A stretch of 64,000 nt of DNA from Streptomyces brevispora (GTDB lineage Bacteria; Actinomycetota; Actinomycetes; Streptomycetales; Streptomycetaceae): positions 496,001 through 560,000 of the forward strand of contig NZ_VIWW01000001.1 of assembly GCF_007829885.1 (NCBI RefSeq), written 5' to 3'. Under the pieces are notes generated by a model. It was given only the letters and a program-made list of their open reading frames with translations, was not told the origin of the DNA and searched no databases. Both the position numbers and the translations under genes were made by a program. This document shows positions 8,578 to 19,217 of this stretch, piece after piece. The stretch's first letter is position 1. Every line of letters starts with the position of its first letter.

Positions 8578-10967
8578 CTGCGCTTCCCCGGGGGGAATCC
8601 CCCGGCCCCTCGGCCACCGACGACGACAGCGTTGTCGCGGACGCCCCCGTGCCCGCCCCCGCGGTTACCGCACCTGCCGAGGAGGCCGCCGGGACCGACG
8701 AGGCGACCGACGAGGCGACGGGCGAGGCGACCGGCGGTGTTGGCGACGACGTTGCTGATGGCGTTGACGACGGCGTTGACGATGGCGTTGACAACGGCGG
8801 GGAGACGGCCGCCGGAACGGGCGGGTCCGACGGGTCCGACGAGACGGCCGAGGCAGCGGACGACGCCGACACCGCTGCGGAGACGGGCGGAAGCGCCGAC
8901 GCCGACACCACCGACGGGACCGATGGCGCCGCCGCTGTCCCGGTCCTCTCCGAGGCCGAGGCGGAGCTCGCCGCCCAGCGCGAGCTGCTGGAGCGGATCG
9001 AGAAGCGCAAGGCCGAGAAGGACGGCCCCATCCCCGCCGGTACGAAGCTGAGCGGGCCGGCCGCCGATCTGCTGGCGGCCGTGCGCGCCGTGGAGAGCGG
9101 CGAGAAGCCGGGAGCCGCGTTCTTCGACTCCCCGGCTCCCGCCGTCCCCCGCCGGACCGTCCCCGCACCGACGCCGGTGCGGGAGCGGGCCCCGGAGTCC
9201 GCCCGCTCCCCCCAGGGCGCTGCGCCCGAGGTGGTCAGCGCCGTGGCTGCCGTGCTGGCCGCGGGCGGAGCTCCCGAGAGCCTGGCCGGCCCGGCCGCCG
9301 GGACACTCGGCGCGCAGGCCGCCGACGCCCTGCGCGAGGACCCCTGGCAACTGCTCTCCCTCCCCGGCGTCGGGCCGGAACAGGCCGACGGCTTCGCCCG
9401 GGCCCTGCTGGGCGCCGAGTGCGGGCCCGACGACGAGCGGCGTACCGCGGCGCTGGTCGGCTGGCTGCTGGAGCGTGCCGCACTGCAGGGCCACACCGCG
9501 CTGGACGCGGCGGACGTACGGACCGCACTCGCCGGGCGGGCGGTGACCGACCCCGACGCGGCCGTGCAGCACGCCGTCGCCGAGGGCGTCGTGCTGGTCT
9601 TCCAGGACGGTCCGGAGGACGAGGAGGCCGAGGAGGCCGCACAAGCCCCGGAAGGAGGCGCCGACGCCGACGAGGGCGCGCGGGCCGGGGACGGGCGGGA
9701 GCCGGTGCAGGTGTTCCTCGGACTCGACCGGTACGCCCTGGCCGAGGAGAGCCTCGCCGACGGGCTGGCCCGGCTGGTGAACGCCTGCGAGAAGGATGCC
9801 GACTGGTCGGCGGCCGCCTCGTCCGCACCTTCCCCCTCGGCCGCCGAGCTGATCCGTACGGCCGCGGCCCACGGACTCGTCGCGCACACCGGTGGCGAGG
9901 CGGCCAGGGCCGAGCCCGCCGCGCTGATCGCGGCCGCGAGCGGCCTCGGGCTACGGGCGCTGGGCGCCACCCACAGCGTGGACGGCAGGCATCGGCTGGC
10001 CGAGGCGGTCGGCGACCCCTCGGCGGCGGTCACGCTGGCCGGGCTGCTCGCCGGCACCGAGGGCCCCGGACGGGACGAGGAGGGGGCCGTAGCCGTCGAC
10101 CTGCTCGTCGTGCTGGACGCCCCGCAGGTCGACGTCGAGACCGGTGCGATGCTGGTGGAGGCCCTCGCCGACGGGACCCGTCTGGTGCTCAGCGGCGATC
10201 CGGGTGTGCTGGGCTCGGCGGGTGCGGGGCGGGTGTTCGCCGATGTGCTGGCCGCCCGCGCGTGCCCGCAGGTCGTCTCCCGTACGCCGGATCCCGGTCC
10301 GATCGGCGAGCTGGTCTCCGGCATCGGCGTCGGGGAGCTGAACCAGGTGGCGGCGCCGGGCAGGGAAGTGGTGATCGTGCCCGTGCGCGACGCGGGCGAG
10401 GCGGTGCACCGCACGGTGCAGCTGGTCGCCGACTCGGTGCCGCGCGCCATCGGTGTGCCGTCGTCCGACACCCAGGTGATCACCGTCGGCCACGGCGGCT
10501 CGGCGGGCACCCGGGCGCTGAACGAGGCGCTCAAGCAACGGCTCAACCCCGGGCCCGGACGGTTCGGCGGCTTCGACCCCGGCGACCGGATCGCCCATGT
10601 CCCCGCACCGGGCAGGACCGTGCCGGGCGTGGTCGTCTCGGCCGATGCCGAGGGGCTGCACCTGGACTGTGCGGGGACCCCGCTCGTCGTACCGCAGGAG
10701 CGGGTGGAGGCGTCCGTGCGCCATGCCTGGGCGCTCAGCGCCCATCAGGCGGCCGGTATGCGGTGGCCCGCGGTGGTCGTCGTACTGCCCGGTGACGCGG
10801 CGCAGGGGCTCAGCCGCCCCTGGGTCTACACCGCCTTCGGCCGGGGTGAGCGGCACCTGTCGGTGGTGCACGGGGTGGATCAGGCCCTGCCGCGCGCGGT
10901 CGCCCAGTCCCCCGCGCAGGACCGCACCACCCGACTGCGCACCTTGTTGGAGGCTGCCGACGGGTGA
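8574..10967 (+). CDS. Helix-hairpin-helix / RecD2-like protein lacking helicase motifs
   Basis: 797 residues. Residues 1-130 are acidic and low-complexity, including a near-repeat of G-V-D-D. The segment EDPWQLLSLPGVGPEQADGFARALLG matches the helix-hairpin-helix region of RecD2-type helicases. VDLLVVLDAPQVDVETGAML then RLVLSGDPGVLGSAGAG sits where RecD2 has its Walker B (VVDEASM) and motif III (LVGDPDQLPSVGAG). The C-terminus has ALSAHQAAGMRWPAVVVVLPG, like the UvrD_C_2 segment. I find no Walker A (GxxGxGKT/S), and the Walker B Glu is Ala. This looks like a helicase fold that has lost ATPase residues. GTG start coupled to the upstream reductase. Confidence 0.7.
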   Translation: MTALPRGESPGPSATDDDSVVADAPVPAPAVTAPAEEAAGTDEATDEATGEATGGVGDDVADGVDDGVDDGVDNGGETAAGTGGSDGSDETAEAADDADTAAETGGSADADTTDGTDGAAAVPVLSEAEAELAAQRELLERIEKRKAEKDGPIPAGTKLSGPAADLLAAVRAVESGEKPGAAFFDSPAPAVPRRTVPAPTPVRERAPESARSPQGAAPEVVSAVAAVLAAGGAPESLAGPAAGTLGAQAADALREDPWQLLSLPGVGPEQADGFARALLGAECGPDDERRTAALVGWLLERAALQGHTALDAADVRTALAGRAVTDPDAAVQHAVAEGVVLVFQDGPEDEEAEEAAQAPEGGADADEGARAGDGREPVQVFLGLDRYALAEESLADGLARLVNACEKDADWSAAASSAPSPSAAELIRTAAAHGLVAHTGGEAARAEPAALIAAASGLGLRALGATHSVDGRHRLAEAVGDPSAAVTLAGLLAGTEGPGRDEEGAVAVDLLVVLDAPQVDVETGAMLVEALADGTRLVLSGDPGVLGSAGAGRVFADVLAARACPQVVSRTPDPGPIGELVSGIGVGELNQVAAPGREVVIVPVRDAGEAVHRTVQLVADSVPRAIGVPSSDTQVITVGHGGSAGTRALNEALKQRLNPGPGRFGGFDPGDRIAHVPAPGRTVPGVVVSADAEGLHLDCAGTPLVVPQERVEASVRHAWALSAHQAAGMRWPAVVVVLPGDAAQGLSRPWVYTAFGRGERHLSVVHGVDQALPRAVAQSPAQDRTTRLRTLLEAADG

Positions 10968-10974
10968 CCCCGAA

Positions 10975-11009
10975 GGGCCGGGCGGCTGCGTCGCGCAGCC
11001 ACCCGGCCC
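10975..11009. terminator. Bidirectional terminator between the RecD2-like gene and a convergent gene
   Basis: Inverted repeat with arms of 16 and 16 bases (10975-10990 with 10994-11009), one mismatch and a three-base loop TCG. It lies in the 87-base gap between convergent genes ending at 10967 and 11055. Confidence 0.7.
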
Positions 11010-11054
11010 CTGGGCACGCCACCGGTCACGGTGGGACGTTCACCGACGGACGGG

Positions 11055-11714
11055 TCAGGAGGCGTCCCTCGCCGGACCGTCCGGTTCCTCGTCCAGCTCG
11101 TCCTCGTCGAAGACGGCACTGACATCGAACCGGCACACGACCAGCTGCGGGTCCGCGTCGTCGAAGGGCGCTCCCAGCCACTCGCCCGGATCCGGCAGTC
11201 CGTCCGCCGCCGCGACCCAGAGTGTGGAGTCGCCCTCCTCAAGGCCGAACTCCGTGTGCCGGGACGCGATCTCGTCCGCCTCGTACTCCCCGAAGAGCAC
11301 CCCCAGCGCCGCGTGGACGCTGCTGCCTACCACGGCCGCGGTCTCGCTTTCGCGGTCGTCCGGGTCCAGGTCCGCAAGGCGCTGTGCCTGCGCGAGCAGC
11401 CGCTGAGGCTCCACCACCGCGTAGTCGCGGCGGATCAGCACACTGAGTGCGTTCGGCTCCTCCGGACCGCTGTAGGGCGGGAGGGAGTCCTCCGCGCCCG
11501 GAATCTCGAACGGGGTGACCTCGTCATGGCGGTCGTAGAGGAGTTCGTCGTAGACCTCCGCCGCAGCGGCCAGTGCGTTGAACGCGTCGTAAACAGCGGG
11601 GTCGTCGTCCCCGGACCGGCGTTCGACCGCCTCGAGGTGACGGTCGAGCGCGACCTTGACCGCATCGGCGGCGGCGCGTACCTCGGCAGCGGATGGCTGC
11701 GCAGCATCAGACAT
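11055..11714 (-). CDS. Conserved actinobacterial hypothetical protein, acidic
   Basis: 219 residues, soluble and strongly acidic, especially the C-terminal VFDEDELDEEPDGPARDAS. No membrane segment and no catalytic motif that I recognise. The start MSDAAQPSAAEVRAAADAVK at 11714 was preferred over 11753, because the extra 13 residues are Cys-rich and unlike the rest. A helical N-terminal half (residues 5-60) is followed by an alpha/beta region with VLIRRDYAVVEPQRLLAQAQRL. Divergent from the small DUF5703 gene, 47 bases away, so both may share a promoter region. Function unknown. Confidence 0.65.
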   Translation of the reverse strand: MSDAAQPSAAEVRAAADAVKVALDRHLEAVERRSGDDDPAVYDAFNALAAAAEVYDELLYDRHDEVTPFEIPGAEDSLPPYSGPEEPNALSVLIRRDYAVVEPQRLLAQAQRLADLDPDDRESETAAVVGSSVHAALGVLFGEYEADEIASRHTEFGLEEGDSTLWVAAADGLPDPGEWLGAPFDDADPQLVVCRFDVSAVFDEDELDEEPDGPARDAS

Positions 11715-11761
11715 AGGGCAGACGCTATCCGTACACGGGCTCTGCCCGCACAATAGATGCG

Positions 11762-11950
11762 ATGCCGGAATACGAATTTGTCGACGTGTACGTACCGCGC
11801 GGGGTGTCCCGGAAGGAGACGACCCGCCTGCTGACCGACCATGCCGAGTACGGGCACTGGGAGTTGGACCGGCTGTCGCTGCACCGAGACGGCAGCCGCC
11901 GGGTGCGGCTGCGCCGACGGATCATCCGCCAGCTGCGGGCCACCTGGTGA
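11762..11950 (+). CDS. DUF5703 family small protein
   Basis: 62 residues, MPEYEFVDVYVPRGVSRKETT..., matching the DUF5703 family of very small actinobacterial proteins. Basic C-terminus RRVRLRRRIIRQLRATW; no cysteine and no membrane segment. Four bases after its stop begins a strong terminator, which marks it as a complete transcription unit. Function unknown. Confidence 0.7.
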   Translation: MPEYEFVDVYVPRGVSRKETTRLLTDHAEYGHWELDRLSLHRDGSRRVRLRRRIIRQLRATW

Positions 11951-11954
11951 CAAC

Positions 11955-11990
11955 ACGGAGCGGGCCCCGCTGCTGCGGGGCCCGCTCCGT
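11955..11990 (+). terminator. Terminator after the DUF5703 gene
   Basis: Perfect 15-bp inverted repeat (11955-11969 with 11976-11990) and a six-base loop. It may also stop transcription arriving from the chaplin gene on the other strand, which ends at 12015. Confidence 0.85.
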
Positions 11991-12014
11991 TGCCGTGCTC
12001 GGCCTGGTGCCGTT

Positions 12015-12833
12015 TTAGGCGGCCCTGCCGCGGCGGTACAGCACCGTGCCCGCGCCTGCCAGCAGCAGACCCGCGCTCGCCGGGATCAGCAGGTCGAGCC
12101 CGCCCGCTCCGGTGTGCGCGAGCTGCGGGGTGCTCTGGGGCACGCTCTGCGGCGCCGGCGTGTTCGGGATGTGCGGTGCGGGTGGCGGCGGTACCTCGTG
12201 GGTGACCGGAGTCACCGGAGTCACCGGTGTGACCGGTGTGACCGGTGTGACCGGAACCTCGACCTGCGGCGTGCTGTCGTTCTCGCACGTGTTGCCGAGG
12301 CTGGGGTTCAGCAGGCCAACGATGTTGACACTGTTCCCGCAGGCGTTCACGGGGATGTCGATGGGGGCCTGAACCTGGTTGCCCGAGAGCAGACCGGGCG
12401 AGCCCTGCGCGTACCCCTCCGCCGTTGCCCCGCCCCCGCCGTCGTTGCGGACGGCCCGGTGCTTGCCGGTGCCCGCCCGCGCGCCCGCGCCGCGGTCGTC
12501 CGACGCGCGGCTGCCGGAGGTCCGGCTGTCCGACGCGTGACTGCCCGGCGTGCCGGCGGTCGTTCCGGTCCGGCCTGCAGCCGCACCTCCAGAACCGTTT
12601 CCGCAGGCATTTCCCGCGGTCGGGTTGAGCAGTCCGACAACGCTCACGGAGTTACCGCAAACGTTGACCGGAACGTCGATCGGGATCTGTACCGAATTCC
12701 CTGAAAGCACCCCCGGGGAATTCGATGCGCCGCCGGCCGCTCCCGCGTCGGCGTGTGCGTAACCGCCACTGAGGGCGAGCACGCCGCCCGCCGCCGCCAT
12801 GGTGATCAGGCCTTTACGCGTGACCTGTCGCAT
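12015..12833 (-). CDS. chpC: Long chaplin (two chaplin domains, LAxTG sorting signal)
   Basis: 272 residues; surface protein of aerial hyphae. Signal peptide 1 to about 29 (RKGLITMAAAGGVLALSGGYAHA). Two chaplin domains of about 42 residues (38-79 and about 140-182), each with SPGVLSGN/SPGLLSGN, two cysteines and VGLLNP. A basic low-complexity linker joins them. Then come a (T-P-V) repeat spacer and the sorting signal LAHTG at 238-242, followed by a membrane span and RRGRAA. LAxTG is the class E sortase signal known for long chaplins. ATG at 12833. The symbol chpC is by position next to a ChpH-like gene; chpA or chpB type is not excluded. Confidence 0.85.
   Translation of the reverse strand: MRQVTRKGLITMAAAGGVLALSGGYAHADAGAAGGASNSPGVLSGNSVQIPIDVPVNVCGNSVSVVGLLNPTAGNACGNGSGGAAAGRTGTTAGTPGSHASDSRTSGSRASDDRGAGARAGTGKHRAVRNDGGGGATAEGYAQGSPGLLSGNQVQAPIDIPVNACGNSVNIVGLLNPSLGNTCENDSTPQVEVPVTPVTPVTPVTPVTPVTHEVPPPPAPHIPNTPAPQSVPQSTPQLAHTGAGGLDLLIPASAGLLLAGAGTVLYRRGRAA
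12202..12255. repeat. Six 9-bp tandem units encoding the chaplin stalk
   Basis: Six near-identical units of GTGACCGGA / GTCACCGGT type encode the Val-Thr-Pro spacer that lifts the chaplin domains from the wall anchor. Such units change copy number by slippage, so stalk length may vary between strains. Confidence 0.85.
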
Positions 12834-12900
12834 AGGTTGTTTCCTGCCTTCTACCTTCCGGAATACCCCCGGACTTGACCGTGCGGAGGCAAAGGACCCG

Positions 12901-12937
12901 GCGGCCCCGGAGCACATGGCGTGTGCTCCGGGACCGC
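12901..12937 (-). terminator. Hairpin between the short and long chaplin genes
   Basis: An 11-bp perfect stem (12906-12916 with 12922-12932) with loop TGGCG, extended by a further GCGG/CCGC pairing (12901-12904 with 12934-12937). It lies 35 bases after the short chaplin stop, so it can end or attenuate its transcript before the long chaplin gene. Confidence 0.7.
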
Positions 12938-12971
12938 CCGGGCTCAAACCCTTGCGGGTTGACGCACAACG

Positions 12972-13205
12972 TCAGGCGTTGACGCAGGTGTTGCCGAAGG
13001 CCGGGTTCAGCAGCCCGATCACGGAGATCGTGTTGCCGCACACGTTCACGGGAACGTGGACGGGGACCTGAACGACGTTGCCCGAGAGCACGCCGGGGCT
13101 GCCGATAGCGGCACCCTGGGCGCCGGAGTCGGCGACGGCCATGCCGGCACCCGCGAGCACCAGACCACCGGTGACAGCCGCAGCGGCGACGATCTTCTTG
13201 ATCAT
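12972..13205 (-). CDS. chpH: Short chaplin (ChpH-like)
   Basis: 77 residues. Signal peptide 1-25 (MIKKIVAAAAVTGGLVLAGAG...) and one mature chaplin domain, GSPGVLSGNVVQVPVHVPVN then CGNTISVIGLLNPAFGNTC. The two cysteines form the disulfide known in short chaplins. The mature peptide assembles into amyloid films that lower surface tension for aerial growth. Ribosome-binding site GGAGGAAC before ATG. From memory, the sequence is nearly that of S. coelicolor ChpH, also next to a long chaplin. Its 5' leader carries a hairpin and tandem repeats. Confidence 0.9.
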   Translation of the reverse strand: MIKKIVAAAAVTGGLVLAGAGMAVADSGAQGAAIGSPGVLSGNVVQVPVHVPVNVCGNTISVIGLLNPAFGNTCVNA

Positions 13206-13224
13206 TGTTCCTCCTAGTTGGCAA

Positions 13225-13292
13225 ATGCGGTCCCAGCCGCGGACCGCATCACCTGTAACGAGGGGAAAGCACTCGGGCTACGAGGGGAAAGC
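13225..13292 (-). promoter_or_regulatory. Leader hairpin and direct repeats upstream of the short chaplin
   Basis: A 9-bp perfect hairpin (13225-13233 with 13241-13249, loop seven bases) lies 20 bases before the start codon. A 13-base direct repeat, ACGAGGGGAAAGC, occurs at 13258-13270 and 13280-13292. The hairpin is probably in the 5' untranslated RNA; the repeats are placed like tandem regulator sites or promoter elements. Both are read directly; the roles are inferred. Confidence 0.5.
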
Positions 13293-13348
13293 CCCTTTCA
13301 CTCGTTCCGGTCACGCACGTACACGCTGTCGATTAACTCGGCGCGAGG

Positions 13349-14683
13349 TCAGCTGTGGTCGATGAAGCGGTCGAGCACCCGGACGCCGAACTTCAGGCCT
13401 TCGACCGGCACCCGCTCGTCCACACCGTGGAACATGCCCGCGAAATCGAGCTCCGGCGGAAGCTTCAGCGGGGCGAATCCGAAGCAGCGGATACCCAGGT
13501 CGTCGAACGACTTGGCGTCCGTACCGCCCGAGAGCATGTACGGGACCGCGCGGGCGATCGGGTCCTCCGCCTTGAGCGCGATCTGCATCGCGTCCACCAG
13601 CGAGCCGTCGAAGTCGGTCTCCAGCGCCTTGTCGCCGTGCACGTCCTCGCGCCTGACGCGCGGGCCGAGGATCCGGTCGAGGTCGGCCAGGAACTCCTGC
13701 TCGTACCCCGGCAGGAAACGGCCGTCGACATGGGCGGTGGCCTGCCCCGGGATCACGTTCACCTTGTAGCCCGCGCCCAGCATGGTCGGGGCGGCGGAGT
13801 TGCGCAGGGTCGCGCCGACCATCTTGGCGATGCCGCCCAGCTTGGCCAGCGTGGCATCCATGTCCTCGGGGTCCAGCGGGGTGCCGAGCGCGTCGGACAG
13901 CTCGTCCAGGAAGGACCGCACCGTCTTGGTCACCCGCACCGGCCAGGTGTGCCGCCCGAGCCGCCCCACCGCCTCGCACAGCTCGGTGATCGCGTTGTCG
14001 TCGTTGGTCATCGAACCGTGACCGGCCGTGCCGTCCACGGTCAGCCGCATCCAGTGCATGCCCTTCTGGGCGGTCTCCACGAGGTAGAGCCGCAGGTTCT
14101 CGTTGACCGTGAAGGAGAACCCGCCGACCTCGCCGATCGCCTCCGTGACGCCCTCGAACAGGCCGGGGTGCTTGTCGACGAGATAGCGGGCCCCGTACGT
14201 GCCGCCCGCCTCCTCGTCCGCGAGGAAGGCGAGCACGATGTCCCGCGGAGGCTTGCGGCCGCTGCGCATCCGCTCACGCACGACCGCCAGGGTCATCGCG
14301 TCCATGTCCTTCATGTCGACCGCGCCCCGGCCCCACACACAGCCGTCCGCGATCTCCCCCGAGAAGGGGTGGTGCGTCCAGTCGTGGGCGTTCGCCGGGA
14401 CGACATCGGTGTGGCCGTGGATCAGCAGCGCGGGCTTGGAGGAGTCCTCGCCCGCGATCCGCGCCACCGTGGACGCGCGGCCCTTGTGGGACTCGAAGAT
14501 CTGCGGCTCGAGCCCGACCTCCGCAAGCTTCTCCGCCACGTACTCGGCGGCCGCCCGCTCGCCCGGCCCCGAGTGGTCCCCGTAGTTGCTGGTGTCGATC
14601 CTGATCAGATCACGACAGAGGTCCACGACCTCGTTCTCGGCGCTCTCGCCCAAGCCGGTCCGGGCCGCTCTGGTCTCGCTCAC
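13349..14683 (-). CDS. M20/M25/M40 family metallopeptidase
   Basis: 444 residues, cytoplasmic. Zinc-site motifs of the M20 family appear in order: LLIHGHTDVVPA (His and Asp), WGRGAVDMKDM (bridging Asp), AFLADEEAGG (catalytic and metal Glu), and a late His in GMFHGVDERVP. The dimerisation domain begins near TAQKGMHWMRLTVDGTAGHGS. Hydrolyses small peptides or N-acyl amino acids; substrate unknown. GTG at 14683 (VSETRAA) follows GGAAGGAACCAGC; an earlier ATG at 14830 would add basic residues unlike the family. It ends 143 bases from the short chaplin start. Confidence 0.87.
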   Translation of the reverse strand: MSETRAARTGLGESAENEVVDLCRDLIRIDTSNYGDHSGPGERAAAEYVAEKLAEVGLEPQIFESHKGRASTVARIAGEDSSKPALLIHGHTDVVPANAHDWTHHPFSGEIADGCVWGRGAVDMKDMDAMTLAVVRERMRSGRKPPRDIVLAFLADEEAGGTYGARYLVDKHPGLFEGVTEAIGEVGGFSFTVNENLRLYLVETAQKGMHWMRLTVDGTAGHGSMTNDDNAITELCEAVGRLGRHTWPVRVTKTVRSFLDELSDALGTPLDPEDMDATLAKLGGIAKMVGATLRNSAAPTMLGAGYKVNVIPGQATAHVDGRFLPGYEQEFLADLDRILGPRVRREDVHGDKALETDFDGSLVDAMQIALKAEDPIARAVPYMLSGGTDAKSFDDLGIRCFGFAPLKLPPELDFAGMFHGVDERVPVEGLKFGVRVLDRFIDHS

Positions 14684-14865
14684 GCTGGTTCCTTCCACTG
14701 TCGCTGTGGTGCTCCCCCTCATCCTCCCGCGCCCCGCCCGCACACCCAAGGCCCCCACCCCTCGCCGTCCCCGCTTCGCACGGACCCGGGCGTGATCGAG
14801 CACCTCCCAATGTTTGCTATGGTTTTCCACGTCGGAACGGGCCGGGCCCGCGAGACAGACACCTT

Positions 14866-14950
14866 GTCCGGGTGGCGGAATGGCAGACGCGCTAGCTTGA
14901 GGTGCTAGTGCCCTTTATCGGGCGTGGGGGTTCAAGTCCCCCCTCGGACA
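14866..14950 (+). tRNA. tRNA-Leu (anticodon GAG)
   Basis: 85-base class II tRNA. Acceptor arm GTCCGGG pairs with CTCGGAC (one G-T). Anticodon stem CTAGC/GCTAG encloses loop TTGAGGT with anticodon GAG at 14899-14901, reading CTC/CTT. A long variable arm (TGCCCTTTATCGGGCG) and the T arm GGGGGTTCAAGTCCCCC follow. CCA is not encoded. Confidence 0.95.
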
Positions 14951-14958
14951 CAGAGCAC

Positions 14959-14988
14959 GTGCCGATCAGGAGAAATCCTGGTCGGCAC
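14959..14988 (+). terminator. tRNA-Leu terminator with GAAA tetraloop
   Basis: A 13-bp stem (14959-14971 with 14976-14988, one G-T pair) closed by a GAAA tetraloop and followed by TTTG. It begins nine bases after the tRNA. Confidence 0.85.
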
Positions 14989-15087
14989 TTTGCGTTGTCG
15001 GGTTTGCGTGCCGGATGCCGCGGACAGCGCCCCGCAGTCGGATCACCGGCGCCGCGCGCCCCTCGCCGTCCACGCGGACACCCCTTG

Positions 15088-18094
<3,007 letters not shown>

Positions 18095-18149
18095 CGACGT
18101 AGCATCGGCGTCCTGCGGTGATGTTCATGATTCGCAAGGGGGAATTTTC

Positions 18150-19217
18150 ATGGTCGGCGGGGGCAGACGGCGGGCCGCGGTCCTGGGGGGCGTGGTCGCC
18201 GGGGCGGTGCTGGTCTCCGGCATCGGCCTCTGGGCGACGGACAGTTGGCCGTTCCGTGACTCCTACTGCTGGGGCGCGTGGGAGCAGGACAGCGGCGCCT
18301 CGTTCCTCGGCGACGAAGCGCTCGGCAAGTCCGGATCGGAGCGGCGGGCCACCGAGTCCGCGCCGCCCTCGGCCGACCGCCCGCACGGCACCTGCACACT
18401 GGCGGTGACCTCCGAGATCGAGGACGACGACTCGGACCGGCCGCTCACCTTCAAGGAGCAGATCACCCTGGAGTACGGGCCGGTGCCCGCGGGCGACAAG
18501 GAGCGCCGGGCCTGGATAGCCCAGTACTTCCACGGCTCGGCCTCGCCGCTCCCGGACGGGCTCGACGGGCTGGTCGCGAGCGACCGGGCCATGCTGGTGC
18601 TGCCCGCCGAGTGCGACGCGGACGGGCGGGCGTCGGCCGTGACGATCCGGAGCGAGAGCGTGGGTGACGGCCATCTCGGCAAGGTGGCCATGCCGTTCGC
18701 GATCGGTAACAGCGCCGAGGTCGGACGGATGCTGCTCGATGCCGCCAACACCACGATGAAGAAGGCGGGTTGCGCGCCGGGCAAGCCACTGCGCATGACG
18801 TCGCCCCTGGTGACGGTGGCCGAGGACGACGAGCGCGCGTCGAATCCGCTGTGCCGGATACCCGGCGTGTCCTTCGACTTCGGCCAGGGTTTGCGCTACC
18901 AGCAGCAGGTGGGCGCGGTCACCGACCGGCTCCAGACGTGCTCGGTGGTGTGGCAGACCCCGCGAGAGCCCGACGAGCCGTCGGCCCAGTATGTGATGGC
19001 CCGCCGGCCACGTCTGGTCGCGGTGTTCGACGGCCTCCCGGCCGGCGCGGCCCACGGCCTGCTGCGCGCGAGCTGCGGGGGACGTCCGACGGTGTTCTAC
19101 GGGAACGTCGACACCGGTCTGCAGGGCCGGGGCAGGCCGGACGACCGGCGGGTGTTCGACCGCTTCACGGAGTCCGTCGGGCAGCGCATCGGTTGCGGGG
19201 ACGGTGAGGACGCGTGA
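18150..19217 (+). CDS. Membrane-anchored eight-cysteine protein, paralogue A
   Basis: 355 residues. One N-terminal membrane anchor (about 5-30, RRRAAVLGGVVAGAVLVSGIG), so the rest is probably outside the cell. The ectodomain starts SYCWGAWEQ and has eight cysteines in all: YCW, TC, EC, GC, LC, TC, SC and a terminal IGC. The order and flanks match the next gene, so the two are paralogues. No enzyme motif seen. RBS AAGGGGGAA before ATG 18150. The stop overlaps the GTG of paralogue B (GTGA), so both are made together. Function unknown. Confidence 0.65.
   Translation: MVGGGRRRAAVLGGVVAGAVLVSGIGLWATDSWPFRDSYCWGAWEQDSGASFLGDEALGKSGSERRATESAPPSADRPHGTCTLAVTSEIEDDDSDRPLTFKEQITLEYGPVPAGDKERRAWIAQYFHGSASPLPDGLDGLVASDRAMLVLPAECDADGRASAVTIRSESVGDGHLGKVAMPFAIGNSAEVGRMLLDAANTTMKKAGCAPGKPLRMTSPLVTVAEDDERASNPLCRIPGVSFDFGQGLRYQQQVGAVTDRLQTCSVVWQTPREPDEPSAQYVMARRPRLVAVFDGLPAGAAHGLLRASCGGRPTVFYGNVDTGLQGRGRPDDRRVFDRFTESVGQRIGCGDGEDA

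Noticed and set aside
9951..10871. Minus-strand frame opposite the RecD2-like gene
   Set aside because: Composition is His/Gly/Arg noise with no motif; it is a shadow of the plus-strand gene.
14866..14990. Integration site (att) at tRNA-Leu
   Set aside because: No integrase gene or duplicated tRNA end is seen in the following 5 kb; the hairpin after the tRNA is its terminator.
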